The position numbers were made by a program, and so were the translations under genes. Below, in pieces: positions 42,539-51,255 of a stretch of 64,000 nt of DNA (the stretch's first letter is position 1; each line of letters opens with the position of its first letter). The notes under the pieces are model-generated. The model was given only the letters and a program-made list of their open reading frames with translations, did not search any database and had not been told where the DNA came from. The stretch covers positions 62,001 through 126,000 of the forward strand of contig SEFT01000007.1 of assembly GCA_004144175.1 (NCBI GenBank). The letters are read 5' to 3'. This stretch comes from Sphingobacteriales bacterium (GTDB lineage Bacteria > Bacteroidota > Bacteroidia > Chitinophagales > Chitinophagaceae).

Positions 42539-43420
42539 ATGTCGGGACAACTCAAAGAAGTTCGCAGCCGTATAAAATCAGTAACCTCTACACAGCAGAT
42601 AACCAAAGCTATGAAGATGGTAAGTGCCGCTAAGCTACGCCGTGCGCAGGATTCCATTCTTCAGATGCGCCCGTATGCGCAAAAGCTGCAGGAAATGCTG
42701 AGCAATATCGTGAGCAGCATATCATCAGATATGGAAATGCCATTGGCTGAAGAGCGTGCTCCTGAGCGTGTCCTGCTGATACCTATCACCAGCGATCGCG
42801 GATTGTGCGGTGCTTACAATACCAACGTAATAAAACTTACCCGCCAGACAATAGCTGAAAAATACAACGAACAATACAACCGCGGCAACGTTACCATTAT
42901 GCCGATTGGTAAGAAAGGTTACGAGTACTTTTCGCGCTACGGTTATAAAGTAGTGGACCAGTACTGGACGCTGTTCTCTAACCTGAACTTCGATAACGTA
43001 CGTGCTGCTGCGGTATATGCGCAAAAGGCGTTCCTCAATAAAGAGTTTGATCGCGTTGAGATCGTGTACAGCCAGTTCAAGAACGCAGCTACACAGCGCT
43101 TCGTGAGCGAGCCATACCTGCCTATACCAAGGGTGGAGAAAACAGAAGGCAGCAAGAATGTAGATTTCATATTCGAGCCATCTAAAGAAACATTGATAAC
43201 AGAGCTGATGCCGAAGATCCTGAATACACAGGTGTACAAAGCAGTGCTGGATGCCAACGCATCGGAGCATGGTGCGCGTATGACTGCGATGGACAAAGCA
43301 AGCGAGAATGCCAACGAAATGCTGCGCTCTCTGAAGATCAGCTACAACCGTGCACGCCAAGCGGCCATCACTACCGAGCTTACCGAGATCGTGAGTGGCG
43401 CTGCTGCATTGCAAGGATAA
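42539..43420 (+). CDS. atpG: F1 ATP synthase gamma subunit
   Basis: A 293-residue protein, the rotating central stalk of F1 that couples proton flow to catalysis. N-terminal coiled-coil helix 'MSGQLKEVRSRIKSVTSTQQITKAMKMV' (quoted in parts) and C-terminal helix 'SENANEMLRSLKISYNRARQAAITTELTEIVSGAAA' fit the family; the middle has the Rossmann-like domain with 'RGLCGAYNTN'. Start ATG 42539 is chosen as the canonical MSGQLKEV start; an upstream in-frame start at 42494 would add unrelated residues. No other atp gene is in the window; neighbours are pyk and a T9SS gene, so it is transcribed alone. Confidence 0.96.
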   Translation: MSGQLKEVRSRIKSVTSTQQITKAMKMVSAAKLRRAQDSILQMRPYAQKLQEMLSNIVSSISSDMEMPLAEERAPERVLLIPITSDRGLCGAYNTNVIKLTRQTIAEKYNEQYNRGNVTIMPIGKKGYEYFSRYGYKVVDQYWTLFSNLNFDNVRAAAVYAQKAFLNKEFDRVEIVYSQFKNAATQRFVSEPYLPIPRVEKTEGSKNVDFIFEPSKETLITELMPKILNTQVYKAVLDANASEHGARMTAMDKASENANEMLRSLKISYNRARQAAITTELTEIVSGAAALQG

Positions 43421-43447
43421 TTATAAAGAAACGAACACACATACAAC

Positions 43448-43480
43448 AAACCGCTGCATAACAAGTGCAGCGGTTTTCTT
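43448..43480 (+). terminator. Terminator of atpG
   Basis: Stem AAACCGCTGCA / TGCAGCGGTTT (43448-43458 with 43466-43476), 7-base loop, then T-rich. Confidence 0.87.
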
Positions 43481-43502
43481 ATTTTTATAAAAATTTAAGG
43501 CT

Positions 43503-45377
43503 ATGGTCAGAAGGTTACTTCTGTTTATTCTTGCTGTATCGGCATTTCAGGTATCGGCGCAAACTACCGGTAGGGTTACAAAATATAAGGCAACGGTGGC
43601 AAGCGATGTAGTGCTTACCGAACTGGAAGATAAGTATGGTGCACAGGTAGCAAATCTTGAAGCGCCCAACCCGGACGCCAACTTTGAAAAGCGCAGGCTT
43701 CGCGAGATAAAAGCGGAGATGAGCAAAAGATATCCGCATAAGGCCGGCCATAGCCTGTCTTCAGCCCGCAAGACGACAGCGGCTACGCCACCGGTGGTTT
43801 CTATCGGCTTTATTTCCGATTCCCTGCCGGGCATCCCTCCTGACAATGATATGTGTGTATCTGACAGGGATAGTGGTATTGCCGTGATGAACAGCCGTAT
43901 GGCATTCCTCGATACCAGGACCGGTTACATGGTAAAGCGGTATGCACTTAAAAGCTTCTCGAATGCTTATGGCGCCGGATTGACCTCTCCCAACGATTAC
44001 CGCTACGATCCTAAGGTGATATACGATCCGGAGGCCGACAGATACATTTGCGTGATGCTAAACTCCACAAATGAATTAAACTACATAGTAGTAGGTTTTT
44101 CCGGCAGCAATTCTCCTTCTGCCAAGTGGACGTTCTATAAGTTTTATGGCAACTACAAAGGCGATACCAGCTGGTTCGATTATCCTGCCATAGCCATCAC
44201 GAAAGATGAGTTCTTTCTTACGGGCAATAAGATAAAATACAACGCAAGCTGGCAAAGCGGCTTTGTAGAGACGGTGATATACCAGATAAACAAGGCAGAT
44301 GGTTATGCTGCTAAGGCAACGCTCGACTACCAGGTATGGGACAGTATTGGCTACAATGGCAAGAACATTCGTAACCTTTTCCCGGTGAAGTCAGGCTCGT
44401 ACCTTACAGGACCTGAGCAATACTTTCTGTCGAACAGGAATTTTGATACGCTAAATGATACCGTATTCATTGTAAAAGTACCCGGCACCATTGCAAGCGG
44501 CAACCAGAATCTGACGTTGACGCCGATGATCTCCCCCGTATCATATGGTGTACCGCCTAATGGACGTCAGCCTGATACTTCGGTAGTACTGGCTACCAAT
44601 GATGGCCGTATATTGGGTGCATATGCTTTAGGTGACGAGATACAGTTTGTAAGTGCATCTATCGATACATCGAATGGTGCATCAGGTATTTTTCATGGTA
44701 AGATATCCAACTACAAAACCTCACCATTCATCAGCCATGCAAAGATATTTTCGGTGGATACACTTGATTTTGGATACCCGAATATTTCTTCAACTTTTGC
44801 TCCCTGGCACAGTGGTCTTAACTCTATTATTTCATTCAATTATACGGGGCCTAATACCTTCCCAGGGTTAGCGGCTATCAGCTACGATGGTACGGATTAT
44901 TCGCAGCTGGTCAAGATCAAAACAGGTGATAACAGTATTAAAGTACTGGGTGGCAAAGAGCAGCGTTGGGGCGATTATACAGGCTCGCAGCTCGACTATA
45001 AAAACTATGGCGCTGTATGGGTGGTAGGTATCTACGGCCGCAGCGATAATGATTATGGCAACTGGATGGCCAAGCTGAATGGTCCGTTCGTAGGCGTTAA
45101 TAATGTTGCTGCTGCTGAAAAGCAAAGCCGCGTATATCCTAACCCCGCTTTTCAGTTCCTGCATTTCGAGTTCAACAATCCCGAGCAGCAGGCGCTGAGC
45201 TTCTTTATTTACGATGTTCAGGGCAAAGTGGTAGATAAAATGCTGCAACAGATGTGTAAGAAAGGGCAGACCCGTATTCAATTTAATGTTGCATCGCTGC
45301 CGGCGGGCACTTATTACCTGAAAGCTGCAAATGACAAAGGAACGATCGTAATGACCGAACAGTTTTTGCGCAACTAG
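43503..45377 (+). CDS. T9SS-sorted secreted protein
   Basis: A 624-residue protein: signal peptide 1-20 (Q-V-S-A/Q), a charged pro-like segment (25-85), then a large region with repeated acidic loop and strand motifs such as '[17 protein letters not shown]', '[18 protein letters not shown]', '[18 protein letters not shown]', '[20 protein letters not shown]', '[17 protein letters not shown]', '[16 protein letters not shown]', typical of a beta-propeller. The T9SS sorting domain (about 540-624, '[16 protein letters not shown]', '[13 protein letters not shown]') ends it. No catalytic motif is obvious. It lies 26 bp before the ABC permease. Confidence 0.78.
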   Translation: MVRRLLLFILAVSAFQVSAQTTGRVTKYKATVASDVVLTELEDKYGAQVANLEAPNPDANFEKRRLREIKAEMSKRYPHKAGHSLSSARKTTAATPPVVSIGFISDSLPGIPPDNDMCVSDRDSGIAVMNSRMAFLDTRTGYMVKRYALKSFSNAYGAGLTSPNDYRYDPKVIYDPEADRYICVMLNSTNELNYIVVGFSGSNSPSAKWTFYKFYGNYKGDTSWFDYPAIAITKDEFFLTGNKIKYNASWQSGFVETVIYQINKADGYAAKATLDYQVWDSIGYNGKNIRNLFPVKSGSYLTGPEQYFLSNRNFDTLNDTVFIVKVPGTIASGNQNLTLTPMISPVSYGVPPNGRQPDTSVVLATNDGRILGAYALGDEIQFVSASIDTSNGASGIFHGKISNYKTSPFISHAKIFSVDTLDFGYPNISSTFAPWHSGLNSIISFNYTGPNTFPGLAAISYDGTDYSQLVKIKTGDNSIKVLGGKEQRWGDYTGSQLDYKNYGAVWVVGIYGRSDNDYGNWMAKLNGPFVGVNNVAAAEKQSRVYPNPAFQFLHFEFNNPEQQALSFFIYDVQGKVVDKMLQQMCKKGQTRIQFNVASLPAGTYYLKAANDKGTIVMTEQFLRN

Positions 45378-45403
45378 GTACAGGTAATAACTTCGTTGTC
45401 GCT

Positions 45404-46648
45404 ATGATGCAGTTGTTTTTTAATCTGGGCCTTGCTTTTCGCGATATCAGGGCCAATCGTCTGCGTTCTACGCTTACGGTCTGTATCATCGGGCTTGGCA
45501 TCATGGCACTGGTAGGCATTCTCACAGCTACTGAAGTAATGAAGGACGGTGTGTCCTCCAACTTCAGCAGCATGGGGGCTAATACTATACAGATAACCGG
45601 CGACGTGATAAAGAAGAAGCGTCGCCATGGGGGCATGAACGTAAGCACCAGCCAGGGCAAAGACATACGCTACGAAGAAGCAAAGGCATTTAAAGAAAGG
45701 TTTCATATACCATCCACGGTAGGCATATCTATGACGGCCAGCAGCATTGCCACGGTCCGGTTTGCCTCTCAAAAAACCAACCCCAATGTTGCCGTAATGG
45801 GTGTGGACGATGCTTACCTCAATATATCTGATACTAAATTGGATGCAGGGCGTAATTTCTCTCCGTACGAGCAGCTATCGTGCAGCCATGTATGTATACT
45901 GGGCAATGGCATCGCCTGGAAGCTTTTTGGAAAAAGGTATAAGCAAGCGATAGGGCAGGTAGTATCCGTGGGCGATATCAAATACACCGTAATAGGTATA
46001 GCCGAAAGCAAAGGCGGCAGCATGGTAATGAATGCCGACAATACTACGCTTGTGCCACTAAGCAATGCAAGGGCCGTATATGGCGGCACCAGCAGGTATA
46101 TGATCAGTGTGATGGTAAAAGATATAGCCAGCAAGAGCATTGCCGCACAGGAAGCAGAAGGTGTTTTTCGCGTCATTAGGAAAGTGCCCGTGGGTACGGA
46201 TAGTGACTTTACCATAAACGAGAATGATAGCCTTACCGAAATGCTGTTGGATAGCATCAAATACATTAGCTGGGCAGCAGTGATCATCGGCATTATAACG
46301 CTGCTGGGTTCCGTCATCGGACTTATGAACATCATGCTGGTGTCAGTCGCCGAACGTACCCGCGAGATAGGTATCAGCAAGGCGCTAGGTGCCAAATCAT
46401 CTACTATCAAACAACAATTCCTCACCGAGTCAATTCTCATTAGCCTGATGGGGGGCGTGCTGGGCGTGCTACTTGGTATGCTGGTAGGCAATCTTCTGGG
46501 CTTTGCTTTCGATACAGGTTTTGTGATACCCTGGCTCTGGATAAGCCTGGGCGTAGGGCTGTGTGCCGTGGTGGGCGTTATATCGGGTATATATCCTGCT
46601 ATAAAGGCATCTAAGCTCGATCCGATCGTTGCCTTGAGGCATGAATAG
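45404..46648 (+). CDS. ABC transporter permease, MacB/FtsX type, without an adjacent ATPase
   Basis: A 414-residue inner-membrane permease. Helix 1 (about 22-42, '[20 protein letters not shown]') is followed by a large periplasmic MacB_PCD domain (45-265), then FtsX helices (about 285-310, 340-370, 380-405) ending in the '[18 protein letters not shown]' motif typical of LolC/MacB type transporters. '[15 protein letters not shown]' is the cytoplasmic loop contacting the ATPase. Members act in lipoprotein, antibiotic or peptide export. No ABC ATPase or HlyD partner is nearby, so it must use a distant partner or be regulatory. 26 bp after a T9SS gene; 45 bp before rsgA. Confidence 0.9.
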   Translation: MMQLFFNLGLAFRDIRANRLRSTLTVCIIGLGIMALVGILTATEVMKDGVSSNFSSMGANTIQITGDVIKKKRRHGGMNVSTSQGKDIRYEEAKAFKERFHIPSTVGISMTASSIATVRFASQKTNPNVAVMGVDDAYLNISDTKLDAGRNFSPYEQLSCSHVCILGNGIAWKLFGKRYKQAIGQVVSVGDIKYTVIGIAESKGGSMVMNADNTTLVPLSNARAVYGGTSRYMISVMVKDIASKSIAAQEAEGVFRVIRKVPVGTDSDFTINENDSLTEMLLDSIKYISWAAVIIGIITLLGSVIGLMNIMLVSVAERTREIGISKALGAKSSTIKQQFLTESILISLMGGVLGVLLGMLVGNLLGFAFDTGFVIPWLWISLGVGLCAVVGVISGIYPAIKASKLDPIVALRHE

Positions 46649-46693
46649 CCTGTTATAGAAAAATCGGTACTTTAGCTGTGTTAATAAGACGCT

Positions 46694-47632
46694 ATGACTG
46701 AACTGAAGGGGCTGGTATACAAGTCGACAGGCAGCTGGTACAGTGTACGGGCCGAAGACGGTGTATTCTGGAATGCTAGGATAAAGGGTAAACTAAAGAT
46801 AGATGACGAGATATCATCGACCAATCCGGTAGCGGTAGGCGATAATGTCATCTTTGAGGTAGAGAACGACGATACAAAGGTCGGCACCATTAAAGAGATC
46901 GTAGCGCGTACCAATCATATCGTACGGGTATCGCCGCACAACAAACACCAAAAGCATATCGTATCGGCCAACCTCGATGCTGCGCTCATCATGGCTACCA
47001 TAACCGAGCCGCGCACCTCTATGGGTTTCGTAGACAGGTTCCTGATAACGGCGGAGGCATACCATGTGCCGGGTATTGTAGTCATCAACAAGATGGATGT
47101 ACTAAAGCCAAAACATCAGCAGTTGTTCCAGCATTGGAAGGACGTGTACGAAGGCGCAGGCTATGAAGTATATCCGATCGTTGCAAGGCAACCTGAAACC
47201 ATTGAAGCCTTAAAGGATCGCCTGAAAGACAAGACAACACTTTTCAGCGGACACTCCGGCGTAGGCAAAAGTACCCTCATCAATCAACTGATACCCGGTA
47301 AAGAGCTGCGTACGCAGGAAGTATCGGGCTACAGCGGCAAGGGGCAGCACACTACTACATTTGCAGAGATGTTTGACCTGCTGGATGGTGGTAAGATCAT
47401 CGACACACCAGGCGTGAAAGAGTTTGGACTGATAGACCTGGAGCAGGAAGAGCTTTCACACTACTTTCCCGAGATGAGGGCTGTACTGCACGATTGTAAA
47501 TTCAACAACTGCCTGCATATAAACGAACCCGGATGCGCCGTGAAACAAGCCGTAGCAACTAAGAAGATATCAGAGGACAGGTATATCAACTACATGACGA
47601 TACTGGATACAATCGAGAAGAAGTGGGGCTAA
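46694..47632 (+). CDS. rsgA: Ribosome small subunit-dependent GTPase A
   Basis: A 312-residue circularly permuted GTPase that helps mature the 30S subunit. Order seen: N-terminal OB-fold (5-70), G4 'VINKMDVL' (about 130) before G1 'GHSGVGKSTLIN' (about 190), G3 'DTPGVKEF', and a C-terminal zinc site 'CKFNNCLHINEPGCAV'. This permuted order is the family hallmark. The gene is followed 30 bp later by a DUF4286 gene. Confidence 0.96.
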   Translation: MTELKGLVYKSTGSWYSVRAEDGVFWNARIKGKLKIDDEISSTNPVAVGDNVIFEVENDDTKVGTIKEIVARTNHIVRVSPHNKHQKHIVSANLDAALIMATITEPRTSMGFVDRFLITAEAYHVPGIVVINKMDVLKPKHQQLFQHWKDVYEGAGYEVYPIVARQPETIEALKDRLKDKTTLFSGHSGVGKSTLINQLIPGKELRTQEVSGYSGKGQHTTTFAEMFDLLDGGKIIDTPGVKEFGLIDLEQEELSHYFPEMRAVLHDCKFNNCLHINEPGCAVKQAVATKKISEDRYINYMTILDTIEKKWG

Positions 47633-47662
47633 TATTGCATCAACAACAATAGCAATTTTATT

Positions 47663-47971
47663 ATGATCATATACAACGTAACGATAAAAGTAGATCATTC
47701 GATAACTGAAGAATGGCTGCATTGGATGAAGACCGAACACATTCCCGACCTGATGAAGACGGGGTTATTCATCGACCACCGCCTGTGCCGCCTGCTGGAG
47801 CAGGACGAAGCCGATGGCCGTACCTACACCGTGCAGTACTTCTGCGATAGCCTGGAGCACTACCAAAACTATATAAATGAACACGCACAAAAAATGCGCG
47901 ATAAGGGCGTGAAGAAATTTGGCAGTAAGTTCATAGCCTTCCGCACCGTAATGGAGGTAGAGCCTGCTTAA
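47663..47971 (+). CDS. DUF4286 family protein
   Basis: A 102-residue, single-domain ferredoxin-like protein of the DUF4286 family, with 'MIIYNVTIKVDHSITEEWLHWM' start and 'IPDLMKTGLFIDHRLCRLLEQ' helix, ending 'KFIAFRTVMEV'. It is cytoplasmic with no signal. Function is unknown. Its position after rsgA and before HU is seen in many Bacteroidota annotations. Confidence 0.85.
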   Translation: MIIYNVTIKVDHSITEEWLHWMKTEHIPDLMKTGLFIDHRLCRLLEQDEADGRTYTVQYFCDSLEHYQNYINEHAQKMRDKGVKKFGSKFIAFRTVMEVEPA

Positions 47972-48037
47972 ATCTATTTTTTTTGCTGAAACCTGCCACA
48001 GGAAAGGCTTGTAGGATATAAAAATAATTTTCAGGTA

Positions 48038-48068
48038 TTTGGAAGTGCGGTAAAGCTGAGTATATTTG
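48038..48068 (+). promoter_or_regulatory. Bacteroidota-type promoter of the HU gene
   Basis: TTTG (48038-48041), 19-base spacer, TATATTTG (48061-48068): matches the TTTG-N19-TAnnTTTG consensus exactly. The start codon is at 48101. Confidence 0.82.
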
Positions 48069-48100
48069 CTTATTCACTAATACAAACACACACACAAGCT

Positions 48101-48385
48101 ATGAACAAAGCAGACTTGATTGACAAAATCGCTAAAGATTCGGGTATTACAAAGACCCAGGCTAATGAGGCGCTTGATTCGTTTACAAATGCAGTTGTTG
48201 GTTCGCTAAAGAAGGGTGATCGTGTAACGCTCGTAGGTTTTGGTACCTTTTCGGTATCGGAACGCTCGGCTCGCAATGGCCGCAACCCCCAAACGGGTGA
48301 AGTGATCAAAATAAAAGCGCGTAAAGTGCCCAAGTTCAAGGCAGGAAAAGAGTTCTCAACCAAGATAGGTACAGGCAAAAAATAG
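48101..48385 (+). CDS. HU/IHF family DNA-binding protein
   Basis: A 94-residue histone-like protein that dimerises, bends DNA and shapes the nucleoid. The N-terminal helices '[28 protein letters not shown]' (in pieces) and the beta-arm '[18 protein letters not shown]' with the intercalating Pro in 'GRNPQTG' are diagnostic. Length is standard. It is downstream of a near-perfect promoter and followed by its own hairpin. Confidence 0.95.
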   Translation: MNKADLIDKIAKDSGITKTQANEALDSFTNAVVGSLKKGDRVTLVGFGTFSVSERSARNGRNPQTGEVIKIKARKVPKFKAGKEFSTKIGTGKK

Positions 48386-48405
48386 GGATATCTAAAACAT
48401 TATAG

Positions 48406-48434
48406 AAAAAGCAGGGAACTTATTCCTGCTTTTT
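48406..48434 (+). terminator. Terminator of the HU gene
   Basis: Stem AAAAAGCAGG / CCTGCTTTTT (48406-48415 with 48425-48434), 9-base loop; the T-run continues to 48436 and runs straight into a -7 promoter box. Confidence 0.85.
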
Positions 48435-48435
48435 T

Positions 48436-48443
48436 TATTTTTG
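48436..48443 (+). promoter_or_regulatory. -7 promoter box of the bTHX gene, abutting the HU terminator
   Basis: TATTTTTG matches TAnnTTTG, followed by C, 21 bases before the ATG at 48465. It begins where the HU terminator T-run ends. Confidence 0.55.
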
Positions 48444-48464
48444 CAGTCTAAATAAATTTCAATC

Positions 48465-48581
48465 ATGGGTAGAGGCGACAAACGCACAAAGCGCGGCAAG
48501 ATATCAAGCGGATCATTTGGCAAAAGCCGTCCGGCTCGTATCGCAAAGAAACAAGCTGCAAGCACAGAGAAAAAAGCATAA
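48465..48581 (+). CDS. 30S ribosomal protein bTHX
   Basis: A 38-residue, highly basic peptide beginning MGRGDKRTKRGKISSGSFG and ending with a Lys/Ala-rich tail. It matches the small ribosomal protein THX, which in Thermus binds the head of 16S rRNA and is conserved in Bacteroidota. The start ATG 48465 is the only candidate. It is easily missed because of its size; a hairpin follows immediately, and it has its own -7 box. Confidence 0.92.
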   Translation: MGRGDKRTKRGKISSGSFGKSRPARIAKKQAASTEKKA

Positions 48582-48588
48582 GCTATTC

Positions 48589-48613
48589 GCCGCTCACCGA
48601 GCGGCTTTTCTTT
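48589..48613 (+). terminator. Terminator of the bTHX gene
   Basis: Stem GCCGCTC / GAGCGGC (48589-48595 with 48599-48605), 3-base loop, followed by TTTTCTTT. Confidence 0.87.
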
Positions 48614-48712
48614 GCGCCATACTTAACCTTTTAGCTTTTTTTCTTATGCTTAATTGCGCTAATTTCGCGCTGCATTTTGCAGCTCGGCTGCATGTACAAT
48701 AAAACAATCAAG

Positions 48713-49693
48713 ATGTTTCATACTAAAGATATCAGCAACAGCAGCTTCCTGGTAACAGGTGGCGCCGGGTTCATCGGTTCGCACATTACCGAGTATTTAT
48801 TAAAGCACGGTGCAGGAAAGGTTCGTGTACTCGACAACCTCTCTACGGGTTTTCAGCGCAACATCGACCTGTTTACCGATAATCCGAATTTCGAGTTCAT
48901 CAAAGGCGATATCCGCGATTATGAGACTTGTAAGAAAGCTTGCGAGGGTATCGACTATGTAACGCATCAGGCGGCGCTAGGTTCGGTTCCGCGCTCTATC
49001 GTCGATCCGGTTACCAGCAACGAAGTGAACGTAAGCGGCTTCCTCAATATGATGACGGCGGCAAAAGATGCAAAAGTGAAGACCTTCGTGTATGCATCTT
49101 CTTCATCCGTATATGGTGATGAGCCTAACCTGCCTAAGCGCGAAGAGAAAGTAGGCAACCCGCTATCTCCTTATGCAGTTACCAAAAAAACCAATGAGCT
49201 GTATGCCGATGTGTTTGCAAAACTGTATGGTATGAAGGTAGTCGGCTTCAGATACTTCAACGTATTTGGGCCAAGACAAGATCCTGATGGTCCTTATGCT
49301 GCAGTTATTCCATTGTTCGTAAGCGGTATCATTAACCAAAAGCCGGTTTATATCAATGGCGATGGTGAGCAAACAAGGGACTTTACTTTTGTGGACAATG
49401 CAGTACAGGCAAACGTGCGCGGTATGCTCACCGATAACGAAGCTGCATTTGGTGAGGTATATAACGTAGCGGTAGGGGAGAACTTCTCAGTGAACCTGCT
49501 GTACAACCTGGTGAAAGAAAACCTGGGCCTGCAACATGAGCCTACTTATCGCGACCCGCGTGCCGGCGATATCCGCAACTCATTGGCCGATATCAGCAAG
49601 GCGGAGAACCTGCTCGGCTACAATCCAACCCAGAGATTCAAGGATGGATTGAAGCTGACAGTAGAATTTTTTGAGCAGATATACGCAAGCTAA
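48713..49693 (+). CDS. UDP-sugar C4-epimerase-like SDR (WbpP/GalE type)
   Basis: A 326-residue extended short-chain dehydrogenase. The N-terminal 'FLVTGGAGFIGSHITEYLL' is the NAD GxxGxxG loop; 'SSSSVYG' holds the catalytic Ser, and 'SPYAVTKK' is the YxxxK pair. 'FNVFGPRQDPDGPYAAVIP' and the C-terminal 'YRDPRAGDIRNSLADI' are the substrate-binding region of the WbpP/UDP-GlcNAc 4-epimerase group. Start ATG 48713 is used; an earlier start at 48692 or 48677 is possible. It opens the glycan cluster and should supply UDP-GalNAc or UDP-Gal-type sugars. Confidence 0.88.
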   Translation: MFHTKDISNSSFLVTGGAGFIGSHITEYLLKHGAGKVRVLDNLSTGFQRNIDLFTDNPNFEFIKGDIRDYETCKKACEGIDYVTHQAALGSVPRSIVDPVTSNEVNVSGFLNMMTAAKDAKVKTFVYASSSSVYGDEPNLPKREEKVGNPLSPYAVTKKTNELYADVFAKLYGMKVVGFRYFNVFGPRQDPDGPYAAVIPLFVSGIINQKPVYINGDGEQTRDFTFVDNAVQANVRGMLTDNEAAFGEVYNVAVGENFSVNLLYNLVKENLGLQHEPTYRDPRAGDIRNSLADISKAENLLGYNPTQRFKDGLKLTVEFFEQIYAS

Positions 49694-50092
49694 TTATTCC
49701 ATATCAAGGTCCTTCAGCAAGATCGTTAGCGCATTATGCGTTAGCGGCTTGCTGAAGAAATGCCTTACTGTGCTGTAATTATTTGCCTGTAGCTTGTCTT
49801 GTTCGTTAATGGTAGATGAGTAGATGTATAGCTTATACTTGTCTTTAACACCATCCGCTAACCTTTCAAATTCCTCCACAAAGTTGAAGCCGCTCATCAG
49901 CGGCATTTGTATATCCACCAGTATCACGTGGCGCTCAAAGCCATCACTAGGGTTCCTGATAAATTCAAATGCCTCGTTGGCGTAAATGAAGGGCTTTACG
50001 GCAATTTCAGGATCTATTTTTTTGATCATCTTTTCTGCTATATAGCAGTTCAGCTTATTGTCGTCTATTATAATAAATTCTGTACTCTTCAT
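49694..50092 (-). CDS. Single-domain response regulator (stand-alone REC)
   Basis: A 132-residue receiver domain with no output domain. Acidic pair Asp10/Asp11, phospho-acceptor Asp60 in 'VILVDIQMPLMSGF', Ser in 'IYSSTINE' and Lys in 'FFSKPLTHNAL'. It is 5 bp downstream of the REC-kinase gene, so the pair is co-transcribed and the kinase probably phosphorylates it. Such receivers act through protein contacts or phosphorelay. It stops 1 bp from the convergent epimerase gene. Confidence 0.93.
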   Translation of the reverse strand: MKSTEFIIIDDNKLNCYIAEKMIKKIDPEIAVKPFIYANEAFEFIRNPSDGFERHVILVDIQMPLMSGFNFVEEFERLADGVKDKYKLYIYSSTINEQDKLQANNYSTVRHFFSKPLTHNALTILLKDLDME

Positions 50093-50097
50093 AACGC

Positions 50098-51183
50098 CTA
50101 TTGTTTGTTAGGAATGGTAATGGTAAATGTACTGCCTTCGCCCAGCTGCGATTGGTAATCGATCGTTCCCTCGAGCGCAACTATCGCTTGCTTCACATTG
50201 TGCAGGCCAAGTGTTACGCTATGCACATCATTTGTCTCGGGCTTTTCGAAGATATCTTCCAGATGTGTTTCCGGCAGGCCTATACCATTGTCTTTTACCA
50301 AAATGGTAAGGTTCTTTTTGTCAACCGATACCTTTAGTTCTACCTGTCTATCTTCGCTATCGCGGTTGTAGTACTTAAATGCGTTCGATAGCAGGTTGTT
50401 TATGATCAGGTTCAGCAGTATCTCGCTCGATATGATCGCTTCCTTCTGATCTACACTGGTAGTGAAGTTGATATTATTCACCGTGGCTTCTATCTCATAG
50501 ATGTCCTGCACATTTTTTATAATGTCGGTCATCCATACTTCTTTGAATTCGATCTCCCCACGCTTCAGGCGATGGTGGTCGTGCGTGTTCTCGATAAAGC
50601 TATCGAGCTGCAACATAGCCTGTCCTATCATTTCTATCAGCTCGGCCGCATCAGGCGGCATGTCGTCCACATTTTTGGCTATCTCTACAAGGCTCACTAC
50701 GCTCAGGATGGGGTCGCGCAGGCCATGCGTTACGCTGTAAGAAAACTCGTCGAGCGCAGCATATGCCTGTTGCAACTCCTCGTTCTTTACAGAGAGCAGC
50801 GAGTTGGTCATATGGAATTTATAACCCTCTTCTATCGCAGCGCGTATATAGTCTTCGGTCCATGGCTTCTTGATGTACCGGAAGATATTGCCGCGGTTGA
50901 TGGCGTCAATAACCGACTCTACATCTGTGTAGCCTGTTATCAGCATCCTTACCGGTTTAGGGTATTGTTTTCGCACTTGTTCCAGGAAGTCAACACCTGT
51001 TTTCACGGGCATACGCTGATCGCACAGGATCACATGTATATCCGGATGCTGACTTAGATACGTAAAAGCTTCTGTGGTTGTCTGGGCAATGAGTATCTTA
51101 TAGTCGAACCTGAAAGAAGCTTTAAAGCTGCTCAGGTTATTGATCTCGTCGTCCACATACAGCACCTTTACATTCTTGCTCAT
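50098..51183 (-). CDS. Receiver-histidine kinase (REC-DHp-HATPase)
   Basis: A 361-residue cytoplasmic protein with receiver first: Asp11/Asp12, phospho-acceptor Asp55 in 'VILCDQRMPVKTG', 'MLITGYTDVESV' and 'YIKKPWTED'. A helical DHp segment follows with the His of 'SYSVTHGLRDPILSVVSL' (about 156), then an HATPase with 'NLIINNLLSNAFKYYN' (N-box), 'VKDNGIGLPE' and 'TLGLHNVKQAI'. There is no membrane helix or sensor domain, so the input likely comes through the REC domain. It leads into the stand-alone REC gene. Receiver-first kinases of this kind often act downstream in phosphorelays. Confidence 0.92.
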   Translation of the reverse strand: MSKNVKVLYVDDEINNLSSFKASFRFDYKILIAQTTTEAFTYLSQHPDIHVILCDQRMPVKTGVDFLEQVRKQYPKPVRMLITGYTDVESVIDAINRGNIFRYIKKPWTEDYIRAAIEEGYKFHMTNSLLSVKNEELQQAYAALDEFSYSVTHGLRDPILSVVSLVEIAKNVDDMPPDAAELIEMIGQAMLQLDSFIENTHDHHRLKRGEIEFKEVWMTDIIKNVQDIYEIEATVNNINFTTSVDQKEAIISSEILLNLIINNLLSNAFKYYNRDSEDRQVELKVSVDKKNLTILVKDNGIGLPETHLEDIFEKPETNDVHSVTLGLHNVKQAIVALEGTIDYQSQLGEGSTFTITIPNKQ

Positions 51184-51255
51184 AAGCGGCTGTTTAATTG
51201 TGTTTTTGCTATTTGTAAATTAGTTAAGTGAGGTTCCGGACGCGAATCCGGTTTA

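Noticed and set aside
51230-51255. Terminator after the GT4 gene ending at 51256
   Set aside because: The stem is only about 5 bp (51236-51240 with 51247-51251) and no T-run follows on the minus strand.
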